Shown: piece after piece, positions 8,818 to 18,225 of the stretch
Layout of the letters: each line of letters starts with the position of its first letter
How positions within the stretch are numbered: position 1 is the first letter of the stretch
DNA from: Bacillus sp. FJAT-29814
GTDB lineage: Bacteria > Bacillota > Bacilli > Bacillales > Cytobacillaceae
Direction of reading: 5' to 3'
NCBI RefSeq assembly: GCF_001510715.1
Contig: NZ_LMTJ01000005.1
Span: 376,642 to 440,641 of the forward strand
Length of the DNA stretch: 64,000 nt
Position numbers and translations under genes: made by a program
The notes under the pieces: model-generated
The model's input: the letters and a program-made list of their open reading frames with translations, nothing else
Told to the model about the DNA's origin: nothing
The model's database searches: none

Positions 8818-9919
8818 TGGTCATGAGATTATTGGGTTGTTTGAGAAATTTTCACCGAAAAACTTGGCCATGGAAGGGGATAAGATTGGCCTGCAGATTG
8901 GCCGCTTAAATAAAAAGGTGGAAAGGGTGATGATTGCCCTCGATGTTCTTGAAAATGTCATTGACGAAGCAATCGAAAAAGATGTCCAGCTAATTATTGC
9001 CCATCATCCACCTATTTTTCGCCCGTTGAAAAATATCATGACGGATACCATTCCGGGACGGATGATTGAAAAGGTAATTAAAAATGATATTGCGGTATAT
9101 GCGGCCCATACGAACCTTGATGTGGCTAAAGGCGGAGTCAATGATTGGCTAGCCGAGGCATTGGGGTTGGAAGGGACCGAGGTCTTGGTGCCGACTTTTG
9201 ATACTAAGCTTAAAAAACTGGTCATCTTTGTGCCGGTAAGCCATGCTGATCAAGTCAGGGAGGCGCTTGGTAATGCAGGTGCCGGTTTCATCGGCAATTA
9301 CAGCCATTGTTCCTTCACCGGGGCGGGGACCGGCCGCTTTATGCCAGGTGCAGATACCAACCCGTATATTGGAAAAGCCGGTGAGCTAGAAGCGGTTGAA
9401 GAAGTGCGCATTGAAACAATTGTTCCAGAGCCTTTGGTTAAAAAGGCCGTAACGGCCATGATAAAGGCCCATCCTTATGAAGAGGTCGCCTATGATCTAT
9501 ATCCGCTTGATAACAAGGGAGAGGCTCTCGGACTTGGCCGGATTGGAAAAATTCCTCAAATGACATTAGGTGAGTTTGCGGAAAAAGTAAAATCTGCTCT
9601 CGATGTCGAACGATTACGGGTTGTAGGAGATTTACATGATAAGGTGTCCAAGGTTGCCGTGCTGGGCGGCGATGGCAATAAATACTTCTCCCATGCCAAA
9701 TTTAAGGGCGCTGATGTATATATAACTGGAGATATTTATTATCACACCGCACACGATGCAATGATGCAGGGCCTCAATATGATCGATCCGGGCCATAACG
9801 TCGAAAAAGTTATGAAAAAAGGACTAACAAAAACATTGCAGCAAATGTGCCAGGACGAAGGCTACCATGTGGAGATATTTCCATCAGAAGTTGATACAAA
9901 TCCATTTAAGTATGTATAA
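8804..9919 (+). CDS. yqfO: Nif3-like dinuclear metal centre protein YqfO (GTP cyclohydrolase 1 type 2 homolog)
   Basis: 371 aa. The N- and C-terminal Nif3 halves are interrupted by a CutA/PII-like insert (~residues 130-230), the architecture known for B. cereus YqfO. Metal-ligand motifs are visible: IIAHHPPIF near residue 65, YAAHTNLDVAKGG near 102, and DIYYHTAHDAM towards the end. The biochemical role is unsettled. GAGGAGG precedes the ATG inside trmK. It is convergent with ispH and shares a bidirectional terminator. Confidence 0.93.
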   Translation: MKIPNGHEIIGLFEKFSPKNLAMEGDKIGLQIGRLNKKVERVMIALDVLENVIDEAIEKDVQLIIAHHPPIFRPLKNIMTDTIPGRMIEKVIKNDIAVYAAHTNLDVAKGGVNDWLAEALGLEGTEVLVPTFDTKLKKLVIFVPVSHADQVREALGNAGAGFIGNYSHCSFTGAGTGRFMPGADTNPYIGKAGELEAVEEVRIETIVPEPLVKKAVTAMIKAHPYEEVAYDLYPLDNKGEALGLGRIGKIPQMTLGEFAEKVKSALDVERLRVVGDLHDKVSKVAVLGGDGNKYFSHAKFKGADVYITGDIYYHTAHDAMMQGLNMIDPGHNVEKVMKKGLTKTLQQMCQDEGYHVEIFPSEVDTNPFKYV

Positions 9920-9946
9920 AAAAACCGGTCGGCAGACCGGTTTTTT
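9918..9946. terminator. Bidirectional terminator between yqfO and ispH
   Basis: Arms AAAAACCGGTC and GACCGGTTTTT around GGCA give an A-run and a T-run on either strand, serving the two convergent genes. Confidence 0.9.
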
Positions 9947-10889
9947 AGCTTTCTCTTTTAACTTTCGGCAAAATTTTATTTAACGGGACGTTTTTTCTGC
10001 GCTCCCAAGTGGCTTCGTTATTCGGATCAAATTGTTCAAGGAAGCTGATCACTTCTTTTGTGATTGGTGTAGGAGTCGAGGCACCAGCGGTAACAGCCAC
10101 TGTTTTGGCATCCTTGATCCACTCAATGTCCAGTTCGGTGATATCGGCTATCCGATAAGCCTTTGTTCCAGCAATTTCCTGCGAAACCTGTGCCAGACGA
10201 TTGGAGTTATTGCTTTTTGGGTCACCGACTACAATGGTTACATCTGCCTGCTGCGCCTGCTCGGCGACAGCTTCCTGACGAATTTGGGTCGCATGGCAAA
10301 TCTCATTGTGGACCTCAACATGCGGATACTTCTCCTGAACCTTTTTCATTGTGTCGGCAACGTCCCATTGGCTCATCGTTGTTTGGTTGGTGACAATCAA
10401 TTTATCATAATCCAGCTCTAAGGCTTCCACATCAGCGGGTGTTTCGACTAAATGCACCATACCTGGCGCAACGCCTAGCGCGCCTTCCGGTTCTGGGTGC
10501 CCTTTTTTGCCAATATAGATGGTCTGATAGCCCAGCTGTGCTTTTTCTTGGATTAGGTCATGTGTTCTTGTTACGTCGGGGCACGTAGCATCAATCGCGA
10601 CGAGGCCCTTCTTTTTGGCAAGCTCCCTAACTTCCGGAGAAATTCCATGTGCCGTAAAGATGACTGTTCCTTTATCGACTTTTTCAAGGATATCCATGCG
10701 GTTATTTCCGTCAAGGGTAATAATTCCTTCCTCTTCAAACGCATCGGTAACATGTTTGTTATGGACAATCATTCCGAGAATATAAATCGGACGGGGCAAC
10801 GTTTTATCCAAAGCGGCATTTCTGGCAATCACCATGGCATCGACAACACCATAACAATAGCCGCGCGGGGAAATCTTGATAATTTGCAT
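9945..10889 (-). CDS. ispH: 4-hydroxy-3-methylbut-2-enyl diphosphate reductase IspH (LytB)
   Basis: 314 aa. It catalyses the last step of the MEP isoprenoid pathway, reducing HMBPP to IPP and DMAPP with an iron-sulfur cluster. The three cluster cysteines are C12 (GYCYGV), C103 (ATCPDV) and C198 (EICHAT); substrate-binding H43, H81 and H131 are present. AGGAGGA lies just before the ATG. IspG, the preceding pathway enzyme, is also in this window at 18224-19333. Confidence 0.96.
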   Translation of the reverse strand: MQIIKISPRGYCYGVVDAMVIARNAALDKTLPRPIYILGMIVHNKHVTDAFEEEGIITLDGNNRMDILEKVDKGTVIFTAHGISPEVRELAKKKGLVAIDATCPDVTRTHDLIQEKAQLGYQTIYIGKKGHPEPEGALGVAPGMVHLVETPADVEALELDYDKLIVTNQTTMSQWDVADTMKKVQEKYPHVEVHNEICHATQIRQEAVAEQAQQADVTIVVGDPKSNNSNRLAQVSQEIAGTKAYRIADITELDIEWIKDAKTVAVTAGASTPTPITKEVISFLEQFDPNNEATWERRKNVPLNKILPKVKRES

Positions 10890-10937
10890 TTATTTTATCC
10901 TCCTGAAAAAGGCTTAAATTTAATAGTCTACGTGTTT

Positions 10938-10966
10938 ATTATATAAAACTAATAGAAATAATACAA
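10938..10966 (-). promoter_or_regulatory. SigA-type promoter of ispH
   Basis: On the minus strand TTGTAT (10966-10961), a 17-bp spacer and a perfect TATAAT (10943-10938) sit about 50 bp before the ispH start. Confidence 0.6.
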
Positions 10967-11002
10967 AGATACATTTTTCCTGGTGTTCTGTGGTTATGTA
11001 AA

Positions 11003-11038
11003 AATGAAAAGAATGCTGGAGTAGTGCCCGCAGCATTC
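11003..11038 (-). terminator. Terminator after yqfQ
   Basis: On the minus strand, GAATGCTG and CAGCATTC arms flank a 12-nt loop and are followed by TTTTCATTTTT. Confidence 0.75.
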
Positions 11039-11044
11039 CATCAT

Positions 11045-11782
11045 TTAGATATATAATTTTGGGACCGATGCCCCTCGTTGCTGCCGCGGTTTTTCGGCAG
11101 TGGTCTTTTGTTTAGTCGTCGTGCCAGTTCTCTTTTGTTTAGTCGTCATGCCAGTTCTCTTTTTGCCAGTCCTTTTCTTCGTGGACCTACTTTTTGTTGT
11201 TGCTTCAGTATCCGAGGATTCATCACGGCTCTTGGTCGTAGTCTTTGCCGTTGATTTTTCTGATGTCTCCGTATCGTCTGAGTTTTTCAACCCGCGATAA
11301 AGCTTCCATAATCCCGGAAGACTCCTAACCAATGGGCCGTACTGCTGAACCATCGGGGCAATGGATTGGGCCGTTCTGATTAGCTGCTGGGTATTGTTGA
11401 GCATATTCATCAGTCCGCCTGGATTTGACAGCGATTGGAGCAGCCCGCCGCCGCCTCCTGCTGCTCTTCCGGCCGCGCCCATCATTCCGCCCGGCCCACC
11501 CATCATTCCGCCCATTGGATTTCCTCTTCCCAATAGTCTCGACAACAACCCGCCGCCACGGCCCATTTGCTGACCGCCCATCATTCCGCCAAGTGGGCCT
11601 CCCGTCTGTCCCATCATAGATCTTCCGCCGCCAAATAGGCCTGGGCCGCCTAAACCGCCCATTGACCGTCCACCCCCAAACAAACCGGCTCCTGGTCTCA
11701 TCATTGAACCACCACCGCCAAAGAGACCAGGTCCGGGCGGTCTCATCCCCCCTTGAATCGGCAACATAGGTCTTGGCTGCAT
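11045..11782 (-). CDS. yqfQ: YqfQ/VrrA family low-complexity protein
   Basis: 245 aa. The N-terminal half is Gly/Met/Pro-rich with at least four degenerate copies of a PGLFGGGRSM-like unit; a middle segment (~residues 105-165) is ordered (LMNMLNNTQQLIRTAQSIAP); the C-terminus is basic, with repeats of KRTG and TTKQK. YqfQ of B. subtilis and VrrA of B. anthracis, a known variable-number-repeat locus, are of this type and sit at this position. The function is not established. Repeat number is likely to vary between strains. Confidence 0.8.
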   Translation of the reverse strand: MQPRPMLPIQGGMRPPGPGLFGGGGSMMRPGAGLFGGGRSMGGLGGPGLFGGGRSMMGQTGGPLGGMMGGQQMGRGGGLLSRLLGRGNPMGGMMGGPGGMMGAAGRAAGGGGGLLQSLSNPGGLMNMLNNTQQLIRTAQSIAPMVQQYGPLVRSLPGLWKLYRGLKNSDDTETSEKSTAKTTTKSRDESSDTEATTKSRSTKKRTGKKRTGMTTKQKRTGTTTKQKTTAEKPRQQRGASVPKLYI

Positions 11783-12092
11783 ACCTGTCAGCCTCCTCTC
11801 TTCGATTACACGTTAACAGGCGTTTGTACCCGCATTACACCTAAGATGCATTCGCCTTGTAAAGTACGCTAGTTACACTTTACCCCCTTGGTTTACAATA
11901 TGCTATCAACCCATTTTGGTTTAGGTAATCGGCACAGATAAACCTTGAATTTTTGGTTTTAAAAACATCAGAGTGGTAAAAGATGATAATAACTGGCGGT
12001 TTGGCCGGAACTTTACTATAATTACATGGGACATAGCGAATTGAATGGAGTTAATGAGCAGATCGCTTTTTATAAATTGTTAAGGAGTACAT
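11783..12092. other. Divergent intergenic region yqfQ/cshB
   Basis: This 310-bp gap holds the promoters of two divergent genes. A TATAAT at 12017-12022 is a candidate -10 for cshB, but no good -35 is at the proper distance. I see no repeat, RNA or small gene. Confidence 0.4.
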
Positions 12093-13409
12093 ATGATGAA
12101 AGAAAATAAATTTGATCATTTTAAGTTTCAGCCGTTTATTATGGACGCGCTAAATCATAAAGGTTTCTTTGAACCGACGGAAATCCAGGAAAGGATGATT
12201 CCGGTAGTCTTAAAAGGGGAGAGTGCAATCGGCCAATCCCAAACCGGGACAGGTAAAACCTTGGCCTATGCGCTTCCGATAATAGAAAAGATAGACCCCG
12301 AGCGCCAGCAGGTTCAGGCTGTGATTACCGCACCGACAAGGGAACTAGCATCACAAATTTACCAGCAAATCCTGAAGGTCACCGAGCATTGCCCTTCAGA
12401 AAAGCAGATCATTACGAAAATGTATATCGGCGGAACGGACAAGCAGCGGACGATAGATAAATTAAAGGTACAGCCACATATCGTTGTTGGCACGCCCAGC
12501 AGGATTTATGATTTAGTTAATGAACAGGCACTATTCATTCATACGGCAAAAATGCTTGTTGTCGATGAAGCCGATATGATGTTAGACATGGGATTTATAG
12601 AGGATGTCGACCGCGTTGCTTCAAGAATGCCCGAAGACCTTCAGATGTTAGTATTTTCAGCCACCATACCGGAAAAGTTAAAGCCATTCTTAAAAAAATA
12701 TATGGAAAATCCAAAGCTGATTCAAATTGAACCGAATAGAAAAGCGGCCGAAAATCTTGTCCATTATCTATTGCCTTCACGGCACCGCGATAAAAAAGAA
12801 CTCGTTCATGATGCGTTACTTGCGTACAACCCGTATTTGGCGATTGTATTTACCAATACAAAGAAAATGGCGGAAGAAGTGGCTGAGTTTCTCAATCAGA
12901 AAGGCCTGAAGGTTGGCCGTGTACATGGGGATTTAAATCCAAGAGAACGAAAAAAAATGATGAAGCAAATTCAGGATTTGGAGTTCCAATATATTGTCGC
13001 AACCGATCTGGCCTCAAGAGGAATCGATATTGAAGGCGTTAGCCATGTGATTAACTACGAACTTCCCACTGATTTGGATTTTTATATTCATCGAGTTGGA
13101 CGGACAGCACGTGCAGGCAATAACGGAATTGCCTTGACCATCTACACTTTGTCGGATGAGGATGCCTTGAATCGCCTTGAAAAAATGGGCATCGAATTTA
13201 TGAATGTCGATTTAAAAAATGGCCAGTTTATCGAATTAGAAAACCGCAATCGCCGCAAAACCCGGGTTAAACAAAAAGACGAGGCCGATAAATTGGCAAA
13301 GTCAGTCGTAAAAAAACCAAAACAGGTAAAACCGGGCTATAAAAAGAAAATGCAGGCGGAAATGGACAAAATCAAAAAGCGGCAGAGGAAATTAAATAAA
13401 AAGAAATAA
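12093..13409 (+). CDS. cshB: DEAD-box RNA helicase CshB
   Basis: 438 aa, the length of B. subtilis CshB (YqfR). It is an ATP-dependent RNA helicase linked to cold growth and RNA metabolism. Motifs in order: Q motif at TEIQERMIP, motif I SQTGTGKT (49-56), Ia PTRELA, motif II VDEAD, motif III SAT, and helicase C motifs [12 protein letters not shown] and [10 protein letters not shown]. The last ~60 residues are lysine-rich and probably bind RNA. AAGGAG precedes two adjacent ATG codons. nfo starts 17 bp downstream. Confidence 0.94.
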   Translation: MMKENKFDHFKFQPFIMDALNHKGFFEPTEIQERMIPVVLKGESAIGQSQTGTGKTLAYALPIIEKIDPERQQVQAVITAPTRELASQIYQQILKVTEHCPSEKQIITKMYIGGTDKQRTIDKLKVQPHIVVGTPSRIYDLVNEQALFIHTAKMLVVDEADMMLDMGFIEDVDRVASRMPEDLQMLVFSATIPEKLKPFLKKYMENPKLIQIEPNRKAAENLVHYLLPSRHRDKKELVHDALLAYNPYLAIVFTNTKKMAEEVAEFLNQKGLKVGRVHGDLNPRERKKMMKQIQDLEFQYIVATDLASRGIDIEGVSHVINYELPTDLDFYIHRVGRTARAGNNGIALTIYTLSDEDALNRLEKMGIEFMNVDLKNGQFIELENRNRRKTRVKQKDEADKLAKSVVKKPKQVKPGYKKKMQAEMDKIKKRQRKLNKKK

Positions 13410-13425
13410 GGATGGAGAGGGAAAT

Positions 13426-14319
13426 ATGTTGAAAATTGGTTCTCACGTATCGATGAGCGGAAAAGGCATGCTGCTTGCCGCCAGTGAGGAAGCTGTATCC
13501 TATGGCGGTAATACCTTTATGATTTATACTGGTGCGCCCCAGAATACTAGAAGGAAAAAAATAGAAGACCTTAATATTGAAGCTGGAAGAAAACATATGG
13601 AGGCTAACGGCATTACCGAAATCGTTGTTCATGCCCCCTATATCATCAATATTGGCAATACAACCACCCCCGACACATTTGATCTTGGGGTCAGGTTCTT
13701 ATCCTCGGAAATTGAGCGAACAGAAGCTATAGGGGCACAACAAATTGTCCTTCATCCTGGCGCTCACGTCGGTGCCGGGACAGAGGCTGGTATTATGAAA
13801 ATTATCGAGGGTTTGAATGAAGTATTAACAGGCAAAGAAAACGTCCAGATCGCCCTGGAAACGATGGCTGGGAAGGGTTCCGAATGCGGGAGATCGTTTG
13901 AAGAGCTGGCGATGATTATCGATGGTGTCCATCATAACGACAAACTGTCCGTCTGCTTTGACACCTGCCATACTCATGATGCCGGCTATAATATTGTCGA
14001 AGATTTTGATGGCGTATTAAATGAGTTTGACAAGATTGTCGGTGTGGACCGATTGAAGGTCCTCCATATTAATGACAGTAAAAATCCAAGTGGCGCGAGA
14101 AAAGACCGTCATGAAAATATCGGTTTTGGGCAAATTGGTTTTAAAGCATTAAACTATATTGTTCATCATCCACAGTTGACGGACATTCCGAAAATCTTGG
14201 AAACTCCGTTTGTCGGGGAAGACAAAAACAATAAAAAAGCCCCGTATAAGCATGAGATAGCCATGCTGCGCGGCCAAAACTTCGATGAAGATCTGTTAAT
14301 AAAAATTATGCAATCCTAA
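13426..14319 (+). CDS. nfo: Endonuclease IV (apurinic/apyrimidinic endonuclease)
   Basis: 297 aa. This zinc-dependent TIM-barrel enzyme cleaves 5' of abasic sites in base excision repair. Metal-ligand segments are clear: [55 protein letters not shown] and ILETP. It starts 17 bp after cshB, so the two are probably one transcript, as with yqfR-yqfS in B. subtilis. It is convergent with yqfT. Confidence 0.96.
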   Translation: MLKIGSHVSMSGKGMLLAASEEAVSYGGNTFMIYTGAPQNTRRKKIEDLNIEAGRKHMEANGITEIVVHAPYIINIGNTTTPDTFDLGVRFLSSEIERTEAIGAQQIVLHPGAHVGAGTEAGIMKIIEGLNEVLTGKENVQIALETMAGKGSECGRSFEELAMIIDGVHHNDKLSVCFDTCHTHDAGYNIVEDFDGVLNEFDKIVGVDRLKVLHINDSKNPSGARKDRHENIGFGQIGFKALNYIVHHPQLTDIPKILETPFVGEDKNNKKAPYKHEIAMLRGQNFDEDLLIKIMQS

Positions 14320-14327
14320 TAGATGAC

Positions 14328-14365
14328 AAAAAGCTGTGCCAAGGTGCACAGCTTTATTATTTTTT
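14328..14365. terminator. Terminator between nfo and yqfT
   Basis: Arms AAAGCTGTGC and GCACAGCTTT are followed on the plus strand by ATTATTTTTTT. It serves nfo and lies at the end of convergent yqfT. Confidence 0.8.
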
Positions 14366-14614
14366 TGCCAGTTCCGTAAATAATTTATTTACTTCCCGTG
14401 CTGTTTGCGGCCCTGCTGCTTTGGCAATTTCCCTGATTAATCGGGTACGCTGGCCATCATCGAAGATATTGATATTTTTCCCTCTTAAGTATTCGGCAAT
14501 CTTTTTTGCCTGGGCGCGAGTAACGGAAATATTAAATTGATTGGCATATTTAACTAATTCTTCCGCAGTAATCGTGTTTATTTTATGATTAATGATGCTT
14601 TCAAAAATCCTCAC
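14357..14614 (-). CDS. yqfT: YqfT, DUF2624 family protein
   Basis: 85 aa, predicted soluble and helical, with no signal peptide. The sequence (ITAEELVKYANQFNISVTRA) matches the DUF2624 family by recollection; the family is restricted to Bacilli and has no known function. The start is GTG with GGAGGAGT upstream. Its place between nfo and the zinc genes matches B. subtilis yqfT. Confidence 0.85.
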   Translation of the reverse strand: MRIFESIINHKINTITAEELVKYANQFNISVTRAQAKKIAEYLRGKNINIFDDGQRTRLIREIAKAAGPQTAREVNKLFTELAKK

Positions 14615-14688
14615 CCTTGATCACTCCTCCGTGATAATTTATGTAACAGTTAAAAGGAGTGTGACACGGTTTAATATGGGTATTGTGC

Positions 14689-14717
14689 TTTACAATCAAA
14701 AATGGCTATTGTATACT
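14689..14717 (+). promoter_or_regulatory. SigA-type promoter of znuC-znuB-zur
   Basis: TTTACA (14689-14694), a 17-bp spacer and TATACT (14712-14717). Transcription would start near 14724, just before the Zur box. Confidence 0.7.
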
Positions 14718-14727
14718 ACTTGGAGTT

Positions 14728-14750
14728 AAATCGTAATGATTCTTAAAATT
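14728..14750. promoter_or_regulatory. Zur operator (Zur box)
   Basis: AAATCGTAATGATT matches the left half and centre of the Bacillus Zur box (AAATCGTAATNATTACGATTT); the right half is decayed to CTTAAAATT. It sits between the predicted start of transcription and znuC, where a bound repressor would block the operon encoding Zur itself. Confidence 0.75.
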
Positions 14751-14769
14751 AAAGGTGATGGCAAAAGCA

Positions 14770-15543
14770 ATGAAATCCACTATCGAAATTAATCAATTAT
14801 TTTATCAATATGAAAAAGAGCTCGTTCTTGAAAATGTAAGTTTATCGGTGCCTAAGGGTGCTTTTTTGGCGATCGTCGGTCCAAATGGTTCCGGAAAATC
14901 AACATTGCTCAAGTTAATTTTAGGGCTGCTAAGGATGCAAACGGGACAAATTTACCTATTCGGCCAAGAAATCCATAAATTCAAGGATTGGCAGAAAATC
15001 GGATACGTTTCTCAAAAGGCAAATTCCTTTAATACCGGCTTTCCTGCTACAGTTTTTGAAGTTGTTGCCAGCGGATTGACCAAAAAGCTCGGAATGTTTA
15101 CTTTTTTTAAAAAGGAACATGCCGAAAAGGTGCTGACAGCACTTGATGCAGTAGGAATGAGGCCTTTCAAGGATAGAAATATCGGTGAATTGTCAGGGGG
15201 GCAGCAGCAACGGGTTTTTATTGCCCGGGCGCTGATTAGTGAACCGGAGCTGCTTATTCTCGATGAACCCACTGTTGGGGTGGACGCCGGCAATGTGAAC
15301 GCGTTTTACCAAATGCTGAGCAGCTTAAATAAAAAACATGGAATTACGCTCCTTTTGGTTACCCATGATATCGGCACGATTTCTGACCGGGTGACCCATG
15401 TGGCCTGCTTAAATAAACAGCTGCATTTCCATGGCGATGTTGAGGAATTTCAACAGTTGCAAAGAGAAGATGTGTCTAAAGTCTATGGCCATGAAATTCA
15501 TCTGTTGCATCACAACCATGAACACGGGGGCGTTTTAAAGTGA
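14770..15543 (+). CDS. znuC: Zinc ABC transporter ATP-binding protein
   Basis: About 257 aa. It is the ATPase of a high-affinity zinc importer. Walker A is GPNGSGKST (37-45), the signature is LSGGQQQR, and Walker B is LLILDEP. GTG 14755 and ATG 14758 are also in frame, but ATG 14770 is at the better distance from AAAGGTG. The stop overlaps the znuB start by 4 bp. The substrate is inferred from the Zur box and the adjacent zur gene. The zinc-binding lipoprotein partner (ZnuA) is not in the window. Confidence 0.9.
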   Translation: MKSTIEINQLFYQYEKELVLENVSLSVPKGAFLAIVGPNGSGKSTLLKLILGLLRMQTGQIYLFGQEIHKFKDWQKIGYVSQKANSFNTGFPATVFEVVASGLTKKLGMFTFFKKEHAEKVLTALDAVGMRPFKDRNIGELSGGQQQRVFIARALISEPELLILDEPTVGVDAGNVNAFYQMLSSLNKKHGITLLLVTHDIGTISDRVTHVACLNKQLHFHGDVEEFQQLQREDVSKVYGHEIHLLHHNHEHGGVLK

Positions 15544-16406
15544 TTTCAGGAATTTTTCAATATGAATTTTTACAAAACGCCTTTTTGACAGGAATTCTGA
15601 TTGGCATCCTCGCACCGCTCTTGGGAGTATTTATCGTCGTCAGGCGACTCTCACTGATCGCGGATGCTCTAAGCCATGTTACCCTTGCTGGTATTGCCGC
15701 AAGCTTATTGCTTGAAAAAAGTTTCGCTTCATTGGCGGGCTTAAACCCGTTATATATGGGAATGGTGTTTTCCGTTGGCGGTTCACTGTTTATTGAGAAA
15801 TTAAGAGACGTCTACAAGCATTATCAGGAACTGGCGATTCCGATCATCCTCTCAAGCGGGATCGGTTTGGGTGTCATTTTTATTTCCCTGGCCAATGGAT
15901 TTAATACGGACTTATTCGGTTATTTATTTGGAAGTGTGTCGGCGGTTAGCCGGACTGATTTATGGGTGATTTTGGTAATCAGTGTTTTGGTGATTCTAAC
16001 GATCATTCTGTTGTATAAAGAATTATTTTTATTGTCCTTCGATGAAGAGTTTGCCAAAGCATCGGGCATAGCCGCAAAAAGTCTACATTTCATTTTTATT
16101 GTAATGGTTGCCCTAGTCATTGCGGCATCGATGAGAATTGTAGGGATTATGCTTGTCTCCTCATTGATGACCTTGCCTGTTGCGGCAAGCATTCGGGTTG
16201 CCAAAGGCTTTAAGCAGACAATCTTTTTATCTGTTCTATTTGGGGAGATCTCTGTGCTTGGAGGACTGTTTGCGGCCTATTATTTAGATTTGGCTCCCGG
16301 TGGCACGATTGTAATGCTATCGGTGTTCATTTTGGTTCTTGCCATTTTTTATAGAAAAATAAGGGCAGGAAAAGGATTTCAGGAGGTGCAGAAGGGTGAA
16401 CGTTAA
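15540..16406 (+). CDS. znuB: Zinc ABC transporter permease
   Basis: 288 aa, an ABC-3 family metal permease with about eight or nine membrane helices. The coupling region [20 protein letters not shown] near residue 30 and the conserved HVTLAGIA that follows are typical. The start is GTG, overlapping znuC; the end overlaps zur by 11 bp. Translational coupling across all three genes suggests fixed stoichiometry. In B. subtilis the equivalent genes are elsewhere on the chromosome, so this linkage to zur is a local arrangement. Confidence 0.92.
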   Translation: MISGIFQYEFLQNAFLTGILIGILAPLLGVFIVVRRLSLIADALSHVTLAGIAASLLLEKSFASLAGLNPLYMGMVFSVGGSLFIEKLRDVYKHYQELAIPIILSSGIGLGVIFISLANGFNTDLFGYLFGSVSAVSRTDLWVILVISVLVILTIILLYKELFLLSFDEEFAKASGIAAKSLHFIFIVMVALVIAASMRIVGIMLVSSLMTLPVAASIRVAKGFKQTIFLSVLFGEISVLGGLFAAYYLDLAPGGTIVMLSVFILVLAIFYRKIRAGKGFQEVQKGER

Positions 16407-16809
16407 TGAGGCGTTGCAATATTTAAAGGAGAACGGTTTTAAGCAGACTGGGAAACGGGAGGACATGCTCCAATTATTTGCCGAAAGCGATAAATATTTA
16501 ACGGCAAAGGATGTGCTGGACCAGTTAAAGGATGGTTACCCGGGGCTCAGCTTTGATACGATTTACCGGAATCTTTCGCTATTCGTTAATATGGGGATTT
16601 TGGAAATGACCGAATTATCCGGTGAAAAGCATTTTCGGTTCGCTTGTTCGCACCATGAGCATCACCATCATTTTATTTGTCTGGCCTGCGGCAAGTCCAA
16701 GGAGATTGAAACTTGTCCAATGAACGACCTAAGTGAAAATTTAAAGGGGTATGATATTTCCGGGCATAAATTTGAAATTTATGGACGCTGCCCGGATTGT
16801 ATCCAATAG
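16396..16809 (+). CDS. zur: Zinc uptake regulator Zur (Fur family)
   Basis: 137 aa. It is a zinc-sensing repressor. The N-terminal winged helix ends near residue 80 ([13 protein letters not shown] recognition helix). The structural zinc site is C95-LA-C98 with C132-PD-C135. The regulatory site has the histidine cluster SHHEHHHH. The start is GTG with GGAGGTG upstream, inside the znuB end. Being the third gene behind a Zur box, it should repress its own synthesis. Fur-family relatives PerR and Fur are excluded mainly by context. Confidence 0.92.
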   Translation: MNVNEALQYLKENGFKQTGKREDMLQLFAESDKYLTAKDVLDQLKDGYPGLSFDTIYRNLSLFVNMGILEMTELSGEKHFRFACSHHEHHHHFICLACGKSKEIETCPMNDLSENLKGYDISGHKFEIYGRCPDCIQ

Positions 16810-16812
16810 CAA

Positions 16813-16838
16813 GAAAACTCGCGATTCGCGAGTTTTCA
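16813..16838. terminator. Terminator between zur and yqfW
   Basis: Perfect 11-bp arms GAAAACTCGCG and CGCGAGTTTTC around a 3-nt loop, shared by the convergent genes. Confidence 0.8.
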
Positions 16839-17441
16839 TTTATTTTTTATAACTGCCCTTTCCCTGACTTCATCTCGAAGATTAAGCCAGTTGTCGACCC
16901 AATTATCGGCTTCATACCAATTATCCACGCGGATGACTCCTGACGGTACCGGCAGTTGGTTATAGGGTGTATTAAATAGTATGACTGGTATATTACATTC
17001 CTCACAAATCATAACCGCATTATCGTGTTTATCCTCAAAAAAAATGTCAATGTTATTTTTCCTGGCAGTTTCCACTTTATCATGTGAACCGATTAGTTCG
17101 ATTTGATGGTAGGTAAGCCCATGAGCCAAGAACCATTTCTTTGTCACATCGAGCAAATGTGCGCCGCGAGCGCTGATAAATACCAATTCATGTTGATTTT
17201 CCCATTTGGATAAGACCGATTTAACCCCTTCCGCGGGCGGTGACTGTTCGTAAATTACTGGCTCACTATCGGCAAACCATTTGTCAAACTCCCCCGCAGG
17301 CACATTTACAAACGGGGTTAAATCATATTCGGTAACGTCCTCATAGGCCAATTTCAAATTAAAAGCTTTATTTATAAACGGCAGCATGGAGGTTGGACAG
17401 GTGACCGTTCCGTCGATGTCAATTCCAAATCTTTTTTTCAT
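16836..17441 (-). CDS. yqfW: YqfW, HAD-family 5'-nucleotidase-like protein
   Basis: 201 aa. The nucleophile motif is GIDIDGTV (residues 6-13), motif II is VFISARG, and the motif III/IV region is IDIFFEDKHDNA. The family is the NT5C/YqfW group of HAD phosphatases, annotated as putative nucleotidases; the substrate is unknown. It is soluble with no signal peptide. AAGGTGA precedes the ATG. Position next to zur matches B. subtilis. Confidence 0.87.
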   Translation of the reverse strand: MKKRFGIDIDGTVTCPTSMLPFINKAFNLKLAYEDVTEYDLTPFVNVPAGEFDKWFADSEPVIYEQSPPAEGVKSVLSKWENQHELVFISARGAHLLDVTKKWFLAHGLTYHQIELIGSHDKVETARKNNIDIFFEDKHDNAVMICEECNIPVILFNTPYNQLPVPSGVIRVDNWYEADNWVDNWLNLRDEVRERAVIKNK

Positions 17442-17633
17442 TTATTGTTCACCTTCAAATACAATCTTTATAAATTATTTTACCAAAGAAGTGTAGACAA
17501 CAAAGACAAAAATTTAAAGAAAAATTTATATGAAATTGAAATGACAACCTAGTTTAGACAAACATTGACATAGTAAAAAGCCTTCCTTCGTTAACACTAA
17601 TAATGCTCCTATCATTGAAAGTGAGGGATTTTG

Positions 17634-18182
17634 ATGGCAGATGAACGAGACACGAAAGTGCAGGAGGCTCTTCGAAGCCCGATTATCGGTGAGAAAATTC
17701 CCAATTATCCTTCCGATTTTCGGGAAGAGACAGCTTCCGAAATCGCTACACCTGTAACAACTCAATCCTCGAAATATAAGGAAGAAACTGCTTCGGAATT
17801 CGGATCCAACCTTCCAATGGTGGTTTCGCTCAAGAAGGACGATCCGAATACAATGCGAGGGGCTTCGGTTCCAATCCGTTCTAATCATCGGGAAGAGACA
17901 GCTGCAGAGATTGCGGCACTTGTACCACTAGCAAGAAACAAGCAGCAGACTAATCAGAATAATAATGGACAAGCACAGGCAATGGGCGGAGCGGGTCTCG
18001 GCACTTTGGCACTCGCTCTTTCTATCTTATCCTTGTTTGTAATGCCAATTCTGTTTGGTGCAGCAGGCATTGTGCTGGGGTTCGTCGCAAGGCGCAGAGG
18101 GGCACAAGGCATGGGCGCTTGGGCAATTGGAATTGGAGCGGTATCGATTATCATCGGTATCTTCATTCTTCCGTTCTTTTAA
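17634..18182 (+). CDS. yqfX: YqfX-like protein with two membrane helices and REETASE repeats
   Basis: About 182 aa. The cytoplasmic N-terminal part carries a short motif three times: REETASE (30-36), KEETASE (49-55) and REETAAE (86-92), spaced unevenly. Two hydrophobic helices follow (~116-140 and ~155-180), separated by an ARRRGAQGMG loop; this part resembles DUF4190. ATG 17634 is used rather than TTG 17631 because GAGGG lies upstream. It occupies the yqfX position between yqfW and ispG. The function is unknown; a protein-binding role of the acidic motif is only a guess. Confidence 0.7.
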   Translation: MADERDTKVQEALRSPIIGEKIPNYPSDFREETASEIATPVTTQSSKYKEETASEFGSNLPMVVSLKKDDPNTMRGASVPIRSNHREETAAEIAALVPLARNKQQTNQNNNGQAQAMGGAGLGTLALALSILSLFVMPILFGAAGIVLGFVARRRGAQGMGAWAIGIGAVSIIIGIFILPFF

Positions 18183-18194
18183 ATAGGAGCAAAA

Positions 18195-18225
18195 AAAGAA
18201 ACCCGGTCGATGGCCGGGTTTCTTT
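18195..18225. terminator. Bidirectional terminator between yqfX and ispG
   Basis: Arms AAAGAAACCCGG and CCGGGTTTCTTT (12 bp), shared by the two convergent genes; it overlaps the ispG stop codon. Confidence 0.85.

Noticed and set aside
11100..11619. Three plus-strand frames inside yqfQ
   Set aside because: Low-complexity products (Val/Phe- or Pro-rich) that come from the repetitive yqfQ sequence read backwards.
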